Below, piece by piece: positions 28,195 to 37,372 of a stretch of 64,000 nt of DNA; within the stretch, counting starts at the first letter, position 1; every line of letters begins with the position of its first letter. The notes below the pieces were generated by a model. It had not been told where the DNA came from, ran no database searches, and worked only from the letters and a program-made list of their open reading frames with translations. Where the stretch lies: positions 43,665 through 107,664 of the forward strand of contig NZ_JACAQA010000024.1 in assembly GCF_013385425.1 (NCBI RefSeq), written 5' to 3'. Position numbers and translations under genes: made by a program. The stretch comes from Pseudomonas gingeri (GTDB taxonomy: Bacteria; Pseudomonadota; Gammaproteobacteria; Pseudomonadales; Pseudomonadaceae).

Positions 28195-29730
28195 ATGACT
28201 ACCACGCCTAAACCTTTGGTCCTGATCATCCTGGATGGCTTCGGTCACAGTGAGAGCCATGACTACAACGCCGTCTATTCGGCGAAAAAACCGGTGCTCG
28301 ACCGCCTGGTCGCGATCCAGCCCAACGGCCTGATCTCCGGCTCCGGCATGGATGTCGGCCTGCCGGACGGGCAGATGGGCAACTCCGAAGTCGGCCACAT
28401 GAACCTCGGCGCCGGCCGGGTGGTGTACCAGGACTTCACCCGCGTGACCAAGTCGATCCGCGACGGCGAGTTCTTCGAGAACCCGACCATCTGCGCGGCG
28501 GTGGACAAGGCCGTGGGCGCGGGCAAGGCGGTGCACATCCTCGGCCTGCTGTCCGAAGGTGGCGTGCACAGCCATCAGGACCACCTGGTGGCCATGGCCG
28601 AGCTGGCGTTCAAGCGCGGCGCCGAGAAAATCTACCTGCACGCCTTCCTCGATGGCCGCGACACCCCGCCGAAAAGCGCCCAGTCATCCATCGAGTTGCT
28701 CGACGAAACCTTCCGTACCCTGGGCAAGGGCCGTATCGCCAGCCTGATCGGGCGCTATTTCGCCATGGACCGCGACAACCGCTGGGACCGTGTGGCCCAG
28801 GCCTACAACCTGATTGTCGACGGCCAGGCCGAGTTCCACGCCGCCAATGCCCAGGAAGGCCTGCAAGCCGCCTATGAGCGCGGCGAGAGCGACGAATTCG
28901 TCAAGGCCACCCGCATTGGCGAGAAAGTCACCGTCGAAGACGGCGATGCGGTGGTATTCATGAACTTCCGCGCCGACCGTGCCCGTGAACTGACCCGGGT
29001 GTTCGTCGAAGACGACTTCAAGGACTTCGAGCGCGCCCGCCAGCCGAAAACCTCCGGCTTCATCATGCTGACCCAGTACGCCGCCAGCATTCACACGCCG
29101 TCGGCCTTCGCCCCGGGCAGCCTGGAAAACGTGCTGGGCGACTACCTGGCGAAAAACGGCAAGACCCAGCTGCGGATCGCCGAAACCGAGAAGTACGCCC
29201 ACGTCACCTTTTTCTTTTCCGGCGGTCGTGAAGAACCTTTCCCGGGTGAGGAACGTATCCTGATCCCGTCGCCGAAAGTCGCCACCTACGACTTGCAACC
29301 GGAAATGAGCGCGCCGGAAGTCACCGACCGCATCGTCGATGCCATCGAACACCAGCGTTACGACGTGATCGTGGTCAACTACGCCAACGGCGACATGGTC
29401 GGCCACAGCGGCGTGTTCGATGCGGCCGTTAAAGCAGTGGAATGTCTGGATTTGTGTGTAGGACGTATCGTCGAGGCCCTGGACAAGGTCGGCGGCGAAG
29501 CGCTGATCACCGCCGACCACGGCAACGTCGAACAAATGGAAGACGAATCCACCGGCCAGGCCCACACCGCCCACACCACCGAGCCGGTACCCTTCATCTA
29601 TGTCGGCAAGCGTCCGCTGAAGGTCCGTGAAGGCGGCGTGTTGGCAGATGTCGCACCGACGATGCTCAAGCTTCTGGGCCTGGAACAGCCGAAAGAGATG
29701 ACCGGTACGTCGATCCTGACTGACCTCTAA
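28195..29730 (+). CDS. gpmI: 2,3-bisphosphoglycerate-independent phosphoglycerate mutase
   Basis: Interconverts 3- and 2-phosphoglycerate via a phosphoserine intermediate and manganese. Its 511 residues are of normal length. The phospho-acceptor serine is in DGQMGNSEVGHMNLGAGR, with LIILDGFGHS and the C-terminal TADHGNVEQM metal motif intact. The start at MTTTPKPLVLI is chosen because family members begin with this beta-strand; the ribosome-binding site is weak (GAG). It is monocistronic, with a terminator downstream. Confidence 0.97.
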   Translation: MTTTPKPLVLIILDGFGHSESHDYNAVYSAKKPVLDRLVAIQPNGLISGSGMDVGLPDGQMGNSEVGHMNLGAGRVVYQDFTRVTKSIRDGEFFENPTICAAVDKAVGAGKAVHILGLLSEGGVHSHQDHLVAMAELAFKRGAEKIYLHAFLDGRDTPPKSAQSSIELLDETFRTLGKGRIASLIGRYFAMDRDNRWDRVAQAYNLIVDGQAEFHAANAQEGLQAAYERGESDEFVKATRIGEKVTVEDGDAVVFMNFRADRARELTRVFVEDDFKDFERARQPKTSGFIMLTQYAASIHTPSAFAPGSLENVLGDYLAKNGKTQLRIAETEKYAHVTFFFSGGREEPFPGEERILIPSPKVATYDLQPEMSAPEVTDRIVDAIEHQRYDVIVVNYANGDMVGHSGVFDAAVKAVECLDLCVGRIVEALDKVGGEALITADHGNVEQMEDESTGQAHTAHTTEPVPFIYVGKRPLKVREGGVLADVAPTMLKLLGLEQPKEMTGTSILTDL

Positions 29731-29744
29731 ACGCCACAAATCAG

Positions 29745-29816
29745 GTAGGCCGCAGGCCTGCGGCCTACCTCTTTATCGGAAACGCCTGAAAGCAACCGCT
29801 TTTGGGCGTTTTTTTT
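29745..29816 (+). terminator. gpmI downstream palindrome and terminator
   Basis: A 24-base perfect palindrome with GTAGGCCGCAGG arms and no loop (29745-29768) is followed by a true terminator: AACGCC...GGCGTT stem (29781-29810, inner stem with two mismatches) and an 8-T run. Confidence 0.85.
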
Positions 29817-29869
29817 GCAGCCCGCGGCGGGCATACTAGGGCGTCTCGTTCCCAGGTGTCGCCCGCCCC

Positions 29870-31156
29870 ATGCTTCGCGCCCTTATCGCCCTAGCCCTGA
29901 TCTGCCTGCTCCAACCGGCCTTTGCCGACGAGCGCGCACAAACCCAGCAGCAATTGGACGCCACGCGTCAGGATATCGCTGAGCTGAAAAAGCTCCTGGG
30001 CAAGCTGCAGGAAGAAAAATCCGGGGTGCAGAAAGAACTGCGCGGCACCGAAACCGAGATGGGCAAGCTGGAGAAGCAGGTCGATGCCCTGCAGAAAGAG
30101 CTGAAAAAGAGCGAAAGCGAACTGCAGCGGCTCGACGCAGAGAAAAAAAAACTCCAGAGCGCGCGCATTGAACAGCAGCGACTGATCGCCATCCAGGCCC
30201 GCGCCGCCTACCAGGGTGGCCGCCAGGAATACCTCAAGCTGTTGCTCAACCAGCAAAACCCGGAAAAATTCGCCCGTACCCTGACCTATTACGATTACCT
30301 GAGCCAGGCGCGCATGGAGCAGTTGAAGAACTTCAACGAAACCCTGCGCCAACTGGCCAATGTCGAAAACGACATCAATCTGCAGCAAGCCCAGTTGCTG
30401 GTGCAGAAAAGCAGCCTGGACAGCCAGCGCGACGAACTGGACAAGGTCCGCAAGGAACGCCAGGCGGCCCTGGCCAAGCTCAGTGACGACGTGAAAGCCC
30501 GCGACCAGAAGCTCGCCGCTCGCGAACAGGACCAGGCCGACCTGTCGAAAGTCCTCAAGACCATCGAAGAAACCCTGGCTCGCCAGGCCCGCGAGGCGGA
30601 AGAAGCGCGCCAGAAAGCGCTGCTCGCCCAGCAGGAAGCCGAAAAAAAGCGCCAGCGTGAGGCTGCGGTCGCCAACGACGACAGCCCACGGCCACCGCGT
30701 AAAACCACGCCTGGAGCCTTGGTATCGAGTGCGGGAGAATCCTTCGGCGGCCCTTTTGCTTCAGCGCGCGGCAAACTTCCATGGCCAGTTGATGGTCGAC
30801 TGCTTGCGCGCTTTGGTGAAACCCGTGGCGATGACGCCCGGACCAAGTGGGACGGGGTAATGATCAGCGCCGCCGCCGGTAGCCAGGTGCACGCCGTGCA
30901 CGGTGGCCGCGTGGTGTTCGCCGATTGGTTGCGGGGCGCCGGTTTGCTGGTCATTCTGGACCACGGCAACGGTTACCTGAGCCTCTACGGGCACAACCAG
31001 ACGCTGCTCAAGTCCGCAGGCGATGTGGTAAAAGCCGGTGAGTCGATCTCTACTGTAGGCAACAGTGGCGGTCAGGACGCACCCGCGTTGTATTTCGCTA
31101 TACGTCAGCAGGGTCACCCGAGTGATCCGGCCCAATGGTGCCGCGCCCAAGGATAG
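29870..31156 (+). CDS. envC: EnvC-type murein hydrolase activator
   Basis: A 428-residue periplasmic protein: signal peptide (cleavage after AFA, residue 19), two long coiled-coil segments (about 20-110 and 155-260), and a C-terminal LytM/M23 domain (about 300-425). The zinc ligands of active M23 peptidases are missing: the HxxxD site reads TKWDGVM and the HxH site reads ALYFAI. That is the degenerate form known from E. coli EnvC, which activates amidases at the division site through FtsEX. It is next to ctpA, 30 bases downstream, as in many gammaproteobacteria. Confidence 0.92.
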   Translation: MLRALIALALICLLQPAFADERAQTQQQLDATRQDIAELKKLLGKLQEEKSGVQKELRGTETEMGKLEKQVDALQKELKKSESELQRLDAEKKKLQSARIEQQRLIAIQARAAYQGGRQEYLKLLLNQQNPEKFARTLTYYDYLSQARMEQLKNFNETLRQLANVENDINLQQAQLLVQKSSLDSQRDELDKVRKERQAALAKLSDDVKARDQKLAAREQDQADLSKVLKTIEETLARQAREAEEARQKALLAQQEAEKKRQREAAVANDDSPRPPRKTTPGALVSSAGESFGGPFASARGKLPWPVDGRLLARFGETRGDDARTKWDGVMISAAAGSQVHAVHGGRVVFADWLRGAGLLVILDHGNGYLSLYGHNQTLLKSAGDVVKAGESISTVGNSGGQDAPALYFAIRQQGHPSDPAQWCRAQG

Positions 31157-31186
31157 GCCCGCATCTTAATCAGGAGTTCGTTCGAC

Positions 31187-32509
31187 ATGTTGCATTTGTC
31201 CCGCCTCACCTCGCTGGCCCTGACGATCGCCCTGGTGATCGGTGCGCCCCACGCGTTCGCTGCGCAACCTGCCCAGCCCGCGCCGGCTGCCGCTGCTCCG
31301 GCCGTCACCGCCAAGGCCCCGCTGCCGCTCGACGAGCTGCGCACCTTTGCCGAGGTCATGGACCGGATCAAGGCCGCCTATGTCGAACCGGTGGACGACA
31401 AGACCCTGCTGGAGAATGCCATCAAGGGCATGCTCAGCAACCTTGACCCGCACTCCGCCTACCTCGGGCCGGACGACTTCGCCCAGTTGCAGGAAGACAC
31501 CAGCGGCGAATTCGGCGGCCTGGGCATCGAAGTCGGCATGGAAGACAACTTCGTCAAGGTGGTCTCGCCGATCGACGACACCCCGGCGTCCAAGGCCGGC
31601 GTGCAGGCCGGCGACCTGATCGTCAAGATCAACGGCCAGCCGACCCGCGGCCAGACCATGACCGAAGCCGTCGACAAGATGCGCGGCAAGGTCGGCCAGA
31701 AAATCACCCTGACCCTGGTGCGCGGCGGCGGCGCGCCGTTCGACGTGACCCTGACCCGGGCGATCATCCGCACCAAGAGCGTGCGCAGCCAGTTGCTGGA
31801 AAACGGCTACGGCTATATCCGTATCACCCAGTTCCAGGTCAAGACCGGCGAAGAGGTCTCCAAGGCCCTCGCGGCCCTGCACAAGGAAAACGGCAAGAAG
31901 CTCAACGGCATCGTCCTCGACCTGCGCAACAACCCGGGCGGCGTGTTGCAGGCGGCGGTGGAAGTGGTCGACCACTTCATCACCAAGGGCCTGATCGTCT
32001 ACACCAAAGGTCGCATCGCCAACTCCGAACTGCGCTTCTCGGCCACCGGCCACGACGAAAGCGAAGCGGTGCCGATGGTGGTGCTGATCAACGGCGGCAG
32101 CGCCTCGGCTTCGGAAATCGTTGCCGGCGCCCTGCAAGACCAGAAACGCGCCGTGTTGATGGGCACCACCAGCTTCGGCAAGGGCTCGGTACAAACCGTG
32201 CTGCCGCTGAGCAATGACCGCGCGCTGAAGATCACCACCGCGTTGTACTTCACCCCTAACGGTCGCTCGATCCAGGCCCAGGGCATCATCCCCGATGTTG
32301 AAGTCCGCCAGGCCAAGGTCACCGGTGCCCAGGACGACGACACCTTCAAGGAAGCCGATCTCCAGGGCCACCTGGGCAACGGCAACGGCGGCGCGGACAA
32401 GCCAAGCGTCAAGGCGCCCAAGGCCAAGCCACGCCTGCAGGATGACGACTACCAGTTGGGCCAGGCCCTGAGCCTGCTCAAAGGCCTGAGCGTGACACGC
32501 GGCAACTGA
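31187..32509 (+). CDS. ctpA: C-terminal processing protease CtpA (S41)
   Basis: A periplasmic serine protease of 440 residues: signal peptide to about residue 25 (AFA), PDZ domain about 95-175 (GLGIEVGMEDNFVKVVSP), and S41 catalytic domain. The Ser in NGGSASASEI and the Lys in TSFGKGSVQT form the dyad. In P. aeruginosa CtpA works with the lipoprotein LbcA to degrade cell-wall hydrolases; the same role is inferred here. It is in one operon with envC and the deacetylase-like gene, a set acting on peptidoglycan and the envelope. Confidence 0.95.
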   Translation: MLHLSRLTSLALTIALVIGAPHAFAAQPAQPAPAAAAPAVTAKAPLPLDELRTFAEVMDRIKAAYVEPVDDKTLLENAIKGMLSNLDPHSAYLGPDDFAQLQEDTSGEFGGLGIEVGMEDNFVKVVSPIDDTPASKAGVQAGDLIVKINGQPTRGQTMTEAVDKMRGKVGQKITLTLVRGGGAPFDVTLTRAIIRTKSVRSQLLENGYGYIRITQFQVKTGEEVSKALAALHKENGKKLNGIVLDLRNNPGGVLQAAVEVVDHFITKGLIVYTKGRIANSELRFSATGHDESEAVPMVVLINGGSASASEIVAGALQDQKRAVLMGTTSFGKGSVQTVLPLSNDRALKITTALYFTPNGRSIQAQGIIPDVEVRQAKVTGAQDDDTFKEADLQGHLGNGNGGADKPSVKAPKAKPRLQDDDYQLGQALSLLKGLSVTRGN

Positions 32510-32510
32510 G

Positions 32511-33287
32511 ATGCGCCGCTGGCTGCTGCTCCTTATCGGCTGTTTGATCGGCGTTGCCCAGGCGGCGCCGGTCGAGCCGCCGGCACCGACCAAGGCCTAC
32601 CTCACCCTGATTATCGATGACCTGGGGCAGAACCTGCCCCGGGATCGTCGGGTGCTTGCCCTGCCCGGGCCGGTCACTCCATCGATCATGCCCGACACCC
32701 TGCACGCCGCCGAATTCGCCCGCGAGGCCCATGCCGCCGGCAAGATCGTCATGCTGCACATGCCCATGGACCCGGCCACCGGGCCTTTCGCCTGGCATCC
32801 CGACCTGTCCCTCGATGAATTGCAAACGCGCCTGGCCGCCGCCTTCAAGGCCGTGCCCTTTACCAGCGGGATCAACAACCATGAAGGCAGCCGCATGACC
32901 GCCGAACCGGTGGCCATGGCCTGGCTGATGGGCGAATTGCAGCGGCGCAACAAGTTCTTCGTCGACAGCCGCACCAGCGCCAAGACCGTCGCCGCGGCCC
33001 AAGCGCAGAAGATCGGCCTGCCCAGCGTGTCGCGGGATGTCTTCCTCGACAACGAACGCACCGAACCGGCCATCACCGCGCAACTGGAAGAAGCGATCAG
33101 ACTGGCACGCAAGCACGGCTCGGCGGTGGTGATCGGCCACCCCTACCCGCAGACCCTGGCGGTCCTCGAACGCGAACTGCCTAAACTCAAGGAGCAGGGC
33201 ATCGACTGGATCGATATCAAATCGATGATCGCCCTACGCGGCAACCAGGCGACCGAGGCTCACGGCAAGCAGGGCGTCTATCACTGA
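32511..33287 (+). CDS. Divergent polysaccharide deacetylase (YibQ-like)
   Basis: 258 residues: signal peptide (MRRWLLLLIGCLIGVAQA), then an NodB-like barrel with the divergent-family motifs LTLIIDDLGQN, VMLHMPMDP and INNHEGSRMT. The DD pair and the NNHxGS motif could bind metal. It starts 1 base after the ctpA stop, so it is co-translated. The substrate is unknown; a cell-wall or exopolysaccharide is likely from family and context. Confidence 0.9.
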   Translation: MRRWLLLLIGCLIGVAQAAPVEPPAPTKAYLTLIIDDLGQNLPRDRRVLALPGPVTPSIMPDTLHAAEFAREAHAAGKIVMLHMPMDPATGPFAWHPDLSLDELQTRLAAAFKAVPFTSGINNHEGSRMTAEPVAMAWLMGELQRRNKFFVDSRTSAKTVAAAQAQKIGLPSVSRDVFLDNERTEPAITAQLEEAIRLARKHGSAVVIGHPYPQTLAVLERELPKLKEQGIDWIDIKSMIALRGNQATEAHGKQGVYH

Positions 33288-33300
33288 GCGGACGACACCG

Positions 33301-34056
33301 TTACAGGTAACGCCCGAAGGCCTGATCCACCACACCTTCACGGCGTAGCTGATCGAGTGCCGACTGCAACTTGGCAACGACGGTATCGGGCACCTCTTTG
33401 TTGAGGGCCAGGTAAAGGGACGCACTGTTGAAGCGCAAGACCGTCTTGAGCCCGGCAATGCCCTCCTGCCGCGCCAGATAGCGTCCGGCGGGATCGCCCG
33501 AGGCCCACAGGTCGATCTGACCGTCGACCAGCTTGCGCGCATTATCCTGGTCGCGCAGGGCCAGCACCGGGTTGAATCCGTGCTGCGCCAGGTATTGGGC
33601 GATAGCGTCGCCCTTGTAGGCGCCGATCCGGTAGCGATGGGCCTGCTCCAGGCCCGACAAGGCAATCGGGCTGTCCGTCTTGCCCAGCAGCACCCAATCG
33701 TCAGGACCGATCGGCCCGACCCATTTGAACAGTCTCTCGCGCTCCGGCAGCCTGGCCATGACAAACACCCCGTAGCCGGGGTTTTCCAGGGCGAGCTTGT
33801 AGATACGTTCCCAGGGAAAACGCAGGGTCAGGCTGTAGGGAATGCCGGCGCGCTTGAAGGTTTCCCGCACGATATCGGCGGCAATGCCTTCGATATTCTC
33901 GTCCTTGGCGAAGTTCTTGCCGTTTTTCGCCATGTTGTAGGGCGGGAAGTTCTCCGTCAGCAGGACAATGCCGTCATCGGTAGCGTCCGCCGCAGCCACC
34001 GTGCCCGACAACAGTCCGATCAGGCAAAACAGCGCGAGGAAAAAGCGTTTAGACAT
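33301..34056 (-). CDS. Periplasmic substrate-binding protein, SBP family 3
   Basis: About 251 residues with a signal peptide (MSKRFFLALFCLIGLLSGTV, cleavage near AAA). The fold is that of polar amino acid binding proteins (ENFPPYNM at the start, GIAADIVRETFKRAGI, YLALNKEVPDTVVAKLQSAL). The ATG at 34056 is preferred over an in-frame TTG at 34065. No permease or ATPase gene is adjacent, so it is an orphan; several such orphans in pseudomonads occur near the his genes. It could feed a remote transporter or a sensor. The ligand is unknown. Confidence 0.85.
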   Translation of the reverse strand: MSKRFFLALFCLIGLLSGTVAAADATDDGIVLLTENFPPYNMAKNGKNFAKDENIEGIAADIVRETFKRAGIPYSLTLRFPWERIYKLALENPGYGVFVMARLPERERLFKWVGPIGPDDWVLLGKTDSPIALSGLEQAHRYRIGAYKGDAIAQYLAQHGFNPVLALRDQDNARKLVDGQIDLWASGDPAGRYLARQEGIAGLKTVLRFNSASLYLALNKEVPDTVVAKLQSALDQLRREGVVDQAFGRYL

Positions 34057-34129
34057 AGTAGGCAACCGGAATCCGTGGCGGGCTCAAGAGTGACTTGAGC
34101 CCGCCATACTGTCCAGTGGACTGTTGCCC

Positions 34130-34900
34130 TCAGCGCACCACAATACCGCGCGCGGCCATATAGGCCTTGGCTTCCGGCACCGTGTACTCGCCGAAGTGGA
34201 AGATGCTCGCCGCCAGCACCGCGCTGGCGTGGCCTTCCAGAATCCCGTCGGCCAGGTGCTGGAGATTGCCGACCCCGCCCGAGGCGATCACCGGAATCCC
34301 CAGGGCATCGCTGATGGCCCGGGTCACGCCGAGGTCGAAACCGCTTTTCATGCCGTCCTGGTCCATGCTGGTGAGCAGGATCTCACCGGCACCGAGGCCT
34401 TCCATCCTCGAAGCCCACTCCACCGCATCGAGCCCGGTGGGCTTGCGCCCGCCGTGGGTGAAGATTTCCCAGCGCGGGGTTTCGCCCGGCAGCGAGACCT
34501 TCTTCGCATCGATGGCGACGACAATGCACTGCGAGCCGAAATGCTGCGCCGCTTCGCCGACGAACTCGGGGTTGAACACCGCCGCCGTGTTGATCGAGAC
34601 CTTGTCGGCCCCGGCATTGAGCAGGTTGCGGATGTCCTGCACGGTGCGCACGCCGCCGCCGACCGTCAGCGGGATAAACACCTGGCTGGCCATGCGCTCG
34701 ACGGTATGCAGCGTGGTGTCACGGCCGTCGACGCTGGCGGTGATGTCGAGAAAGGTGATCTCATCCGCGCCCTGCTCGTCGTAACGCCGGGCGATTTCCA
34801 CCGGGTCACCGGCATCACGGATGTTCTCGAACTTGACGCCCTTGACCACGCGACCGTTGTCGACGTCCAGGCAAGGGATGATGCGTTTGGCCAGCGCCAT
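34130..34900 (-). CDS. hisF: Imidazole glycerol phosphate synthase, cyclase subunit
   Basis: A (beta/alpha)8 barrel of 256 residues that cyclises PRFAR with ammonia from HisH to IGP and AICAR. Catalytic Asp in IIPCLDVDNGRVVKG and Asp in LLTSMDQDG are present, with the phosphate loops VGGGVRT and ASGGVGN. It is the last gene of the hisB-hisH-DUF2164-hisA-hisF cluster on the minus strand, 9 bases after hisA. Confidence 0.98.
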   Translation of the reverse strand: MALAKRIIPCLDVDNGRVVKGVKFENIRDAGDPVEIARRYDEQGADEITFLDITASVDGRDTTLHTVERMASQVFIPLTVGGGVRTVQDIRNLLNAGADKVSINTAAVFNPEFVGEAAQHFGSQCIVVAIDAKKVSLPGETPRWEIFTHGGRKPTGLDAVEWASRMEGLGAGEILLTSMDQDGMKSGFDLGVTRAISDALGIPVIASGGVGNLQHLADGILEGHASAVLAASIFHFGEYTVPEAKAYMAARGIVVR

Positions 34901-34909
34901 GGTGAGTCC

Positions 34910-35647
34910 TCAGCCTTTGTACGAATCGCAGAAGGCTTGCGCCTCGGCGACATCGAGGGTGCCTTCGTAGATCGCCCGGCCGGTAATCGCGCCGATGATG
35001 CCCGGTGCCTTGGCGTCCAGCAGGCTCTTGATATCGCCCAGGTTGTGGATACCGCCGGAAGCGATCACCGGAATTTTCGTGGCCGCGGCCAGGGCTGCGG
35101 TGAAGGGCACGTTGCAGCCCTGCATCATGCCGTCTTTGGCGATATCGGTGTAGACGATGGCGGAGACGCCGTCGGCTTCGAACTGTTTGGCCAGGTCGAT
35201 GACCTGCACGGTGCTGATTTCAGCCCAGCCGTCGGTGGCGACAAAACCGTCCTTGGCATCCAGGCCGACGATGACCTTGCCCGGGAACGCGCGGCAGGCT
35301 TCGGCAACGAACGCAGGGTCTTTCACCGCCTTGGTGCCGATGATCACGTAGCTCACGCCGGCCTTGACGTAGTGCTCGATGGTTTCCAGGGAACGGATAC
35401 CGCCGCCGATCTGGATCGGCAGGTTCGGGTAACGCTTGGCGATGGCGGTGACCACCTCGCCATTGACCGGCTGGCCTTCGAACGCGCCGTTCAGGTCGAC
35501 CAGATGCAGACGGCGGCAGCCGCCCTCCACCCACTTGGCAGCCATGCTCACCGGGTCATCGGAGAACACCGTGGAATCTTCCATGCGGCCCTGGCGCAGA
35601 CGAACGCAGGCACCGTCTTTGAGATCGATAGCGGGGATAATCAGCAT
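34910..35647 (-). CDS. hisA: Phosphoribosyl-formimino-AICAR-phosphate isomerase
   Basis: The paralogous half-barrel enzyme of HisF, 245 residues, converting ProFAR to PRFAR. Motifs LIIPAIDLKDGACVRL (catalytic Asp near residue 8), IGGGIRSLE and YTDIAKDGM are intact. It lies between the DUF2164 gene and hisF. Confidence 0.98.
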   Translation of the reverse strand: MLIIPAIDLKDGACVRLRQGRMEDSTVFSDDPVSMAAKWVEGGCRRLHLVDLNGAFEGQPVNGEVVTAIAKRYPNLPIQIGGGIRSLETIEHYVKAGVSYVIIGTKAVKDPAFVAEACRAFPGKVIVGLDAKDGFVATDGWAEISTVQVIDLAKQFEADGVSAIVYTDIAKDGMMQGCNVPFTAALAAATKIPVIASGGIHNLGDIKSLLDAKAPGIIGAITGRAIYEGTLDVAEAQAFCDSYKG

Positions 35648-35688
35648 CTGGCAAACCTTAGAGTCGTTTTTTCAGCTTTACTCGGAAA

Positions 35689-35949
35689 TCAGTTTTTCTC
35701 GAGTGCCCACAGGTCGCTTTCGATGCTTTCGAACCTTTCTTTAAGGTGCGTCTGCACATCGAAAATCGCCCTGTTGTAATAGTGCGGAGCAATTTCACGG
35801 GTAAACAGGTCGAGGATTTCAGCCGCTTCGAACGAACCCAGGTCCAGTTCGAAGCGCTCTTCCATGAAGCGCTTGATCTTCTGATTGGCCTCGTTCTCCT
35901 GTTCCGGAGTGAGGGTCAGGATCGGCGGTTTGGTCTTCTTCGCGGCCAT
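35689..35949 (-). CDS. DUF2164 family protein
   Basis: An 86-residue helical protein (LTPEQENEANQKIKRFMEER, then LDLGSFEAAEILDLF) that fits DUF2164. Its ATG follows the hisH stop with no gap (TAA-ATG), so it is translated with the histidine genes although it has no known part in the pathway. The start is unambiguous. The function is unknown. Confidence 0.9.
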   Translation of the reverse strand: MAAKKTKPPILTLTPEQENEANQKIKRFMEERFELDLGSFEAAEILDLFTREIAPHYYNRAIFDVQTHLKERFESIESDLWALEKN

Positions 35950-36588
35950 TTACCAGCGCCCGTCCCAGGCGGCGAAGTTCTGCAGCAATTGCAGGCCATG
36001 GGTATGGCTTTTCTCCGGGTGGAACTGCACGGCGAAACGCGAGCCCTCGGCCAGCGCCGCAGCGAAGTCGACGCCGTAGTGCCCGCGGCCCACCACCTGC
36101 CGCGGGTTACCGGCGGCGATGTAGTAGCTGTGCACGAAGTAGAAGCGCGCCAGGTCCGGGATGTTGTGCCACAGGGGGTGATCCACTACCTGTGTCACCT
36201 CGTTCCAGCCCATATGCGGCACTTTCAGATGCTCGCCGTCCTCGTGCTGGTCCTTGGCGAACAGCTTCACCTGGCCAGGAAACAGGCCGATGCAGTCGAC
36301 GCCGGCGTTCTCTTCGCTATGGTCGAGCAAGGCCTGCATGCCGACACAGATGCCAAGGAACGGACGATCCTGGCTGACTTCGCGCACCAGGGCGTCGAAA
36401 CCCAGGCGGCGGATCTCGGCCATGCAGTCGCGAATCGCGCCGACGCCGGGGAAAACCACCCGGTCGGCTTCGCGAATCACAGCCGCATCGCTGGTGATCA
36501 GCACCTTGCCGGCACCCACGTGCTCGAGGGCCTTGGCCACCGAGTGCAGGTTACCCATGCCGTAATCGATAACCGCGACCGTCTGCAT
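35950..36588 (-). CDS. hisH: Imidazole glycerol phosphate synthase, glutaminase subunit
   Basis: A class I glutamine amidotransferase of 212 residues that hands ammonia to HisF. The nucleophile is the Cys in FLGICVGMQALLD, with the His/Glu pair in FAVQFHPEKSH. The start MQTVAVIDYGMGN shares one base with the hisB stop (TAATG), a coupling signal. An in-frame extension upstream lies wholly inside hisB and is not used. Confidence 0.98.
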   Translation of the reverse strand: MQTVAVIDYGMGNLHSVAKALEHVGAGKVLITSDAAVIREADRVVFPGVGAIRDCMAEIRRLGFDALVREVSQDRPFLGICVGMQALLDHSEENAGVDCIGLFPGQVKLFAKDQHEDGEHLKVPHMGWNEVTQVVDHPLWHNIPDLARFYFVHSYYIAAGNPRQVVGRGHYGVDFAAALAEGSRFAVQFHPEKSHTHGLQLLQNFAAWDGRW

Positions 36589-37181
36589 TACAGGACGCCC
36601 TTGGTCGAAGGCATTTGCCCGGCCATGCGGTCGTCGAGTTCGACGGCCATGCGCAGGGCGCGACCGAAGGCCTTGAACACGGTTTCGATCTGGTGGTGGG
36701 TGTTGGTGCCACGCAGGTTGTCGATGTGCAGGCTGACCAGGGCGTGGTTGACGAAGCCCTGGAAGAATTCCTGGAACAGATCGACGTCGAAGCCGCCCAC
36801 GGTGGCGCGGGTGTAGGGCACGTGCATCTGCAAGCCGGGACGGCCGGAGAAGTCGATGACCACTCGCGACAGCGCTTCGTCCAGCGGCACATAGGCGTGA
36901 CCGTAGCGACGGATGCCTTTTTTGTCGCCGATGGCTTTGGCAAAGGCCTGACCCAGGGTGATACCGACGTCTTCCACGGTGTGGTGGTCGTCGATATGCA
37001 GGTCGCCCTTGCACTCGATATCCAGGTCGATCAGCCCGTGACGGGCGATCTGGTCGAGCATGTGTTCAAGAAAAGGCACACCGATATCAAATCGGGCCTT
37101 TCCGGTGCCATCCAGGTTGATCGAGGCTTTGATCTGGGTTTCCAGAGTGTCGCGCTCGACGGACGCCTTACGTTCGGCCAT
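36588..37181 (-). CDS. hisB: Imidazoleglycerol-phosphate dehydratase
   Basis: A manganese enzyme of 197 residues, monofunctional (no phosphatase domain). The metal-binding HHTVED and HHQIE motifs and the LEHMLDQIARHG block are intact. The start at MAERKASVERDT fits the family; an upstream in-frame ATG would add 12 residues. It is the first gene of the his cluster. Confidence 0.97.
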   Translation of the reverse strand: MAERKASVERDTLETQIKASINLDGTGKARFDIGVPFLEHMLDQIARHGLIDLDIECKGDLHIDDHHTVEDVGITLGQAFAKAIGDKKGIRRYGHAYVPLDEALSRVVIDFSGRPGLQMHVPYTRATVGGFDVDLFQEFFQGFVNHALVSLHIDNLRGTNTHHQIETVFKAFGRALRMAVELDDRMAGQMPSTKGVL

Positions 37182-37327
37182 CACCAGCTCCGCAAAATCA
37201 TTGGGCGAAAAAGGCAACCATTATAGGGGCGCGGGCGGCAAACAGAAACACGCAAGGTGAACTCCCGGACGGGCTGAATCCAGGCGTGTCGGGGATATAC
37301 CTGTCAGGACAACTACGAAAGGAGGGT

Positions 37328-37362
37328 GTGATCACTCCCACGCGCTACGCGGGAATGATCAC
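37328..37362. terminator. Long hairpin downstream of the OFA transporter gene
   Basis: GTGATCA...TGATCAC arms with a nearly complete inner stem (TCCC / GGGA, GCG / CGC) lie 11 bases after the transporter stop on the minus strand. There is no good T-run, so termination is likely but not certain. Confidence 0.55.
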
Positions 37363-37372
37363 GATGTACAAC

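Noticed and set aside
29745..29768. The perfect 24-base palindrome after gpmI as a stand-alone protein-binding site
   Set aside because: It is more simply explained as part of the transcription end, since a true terminator follows 13 bases later. It has no loop, so DNA-binding cannot be excluded but nothing supports it.
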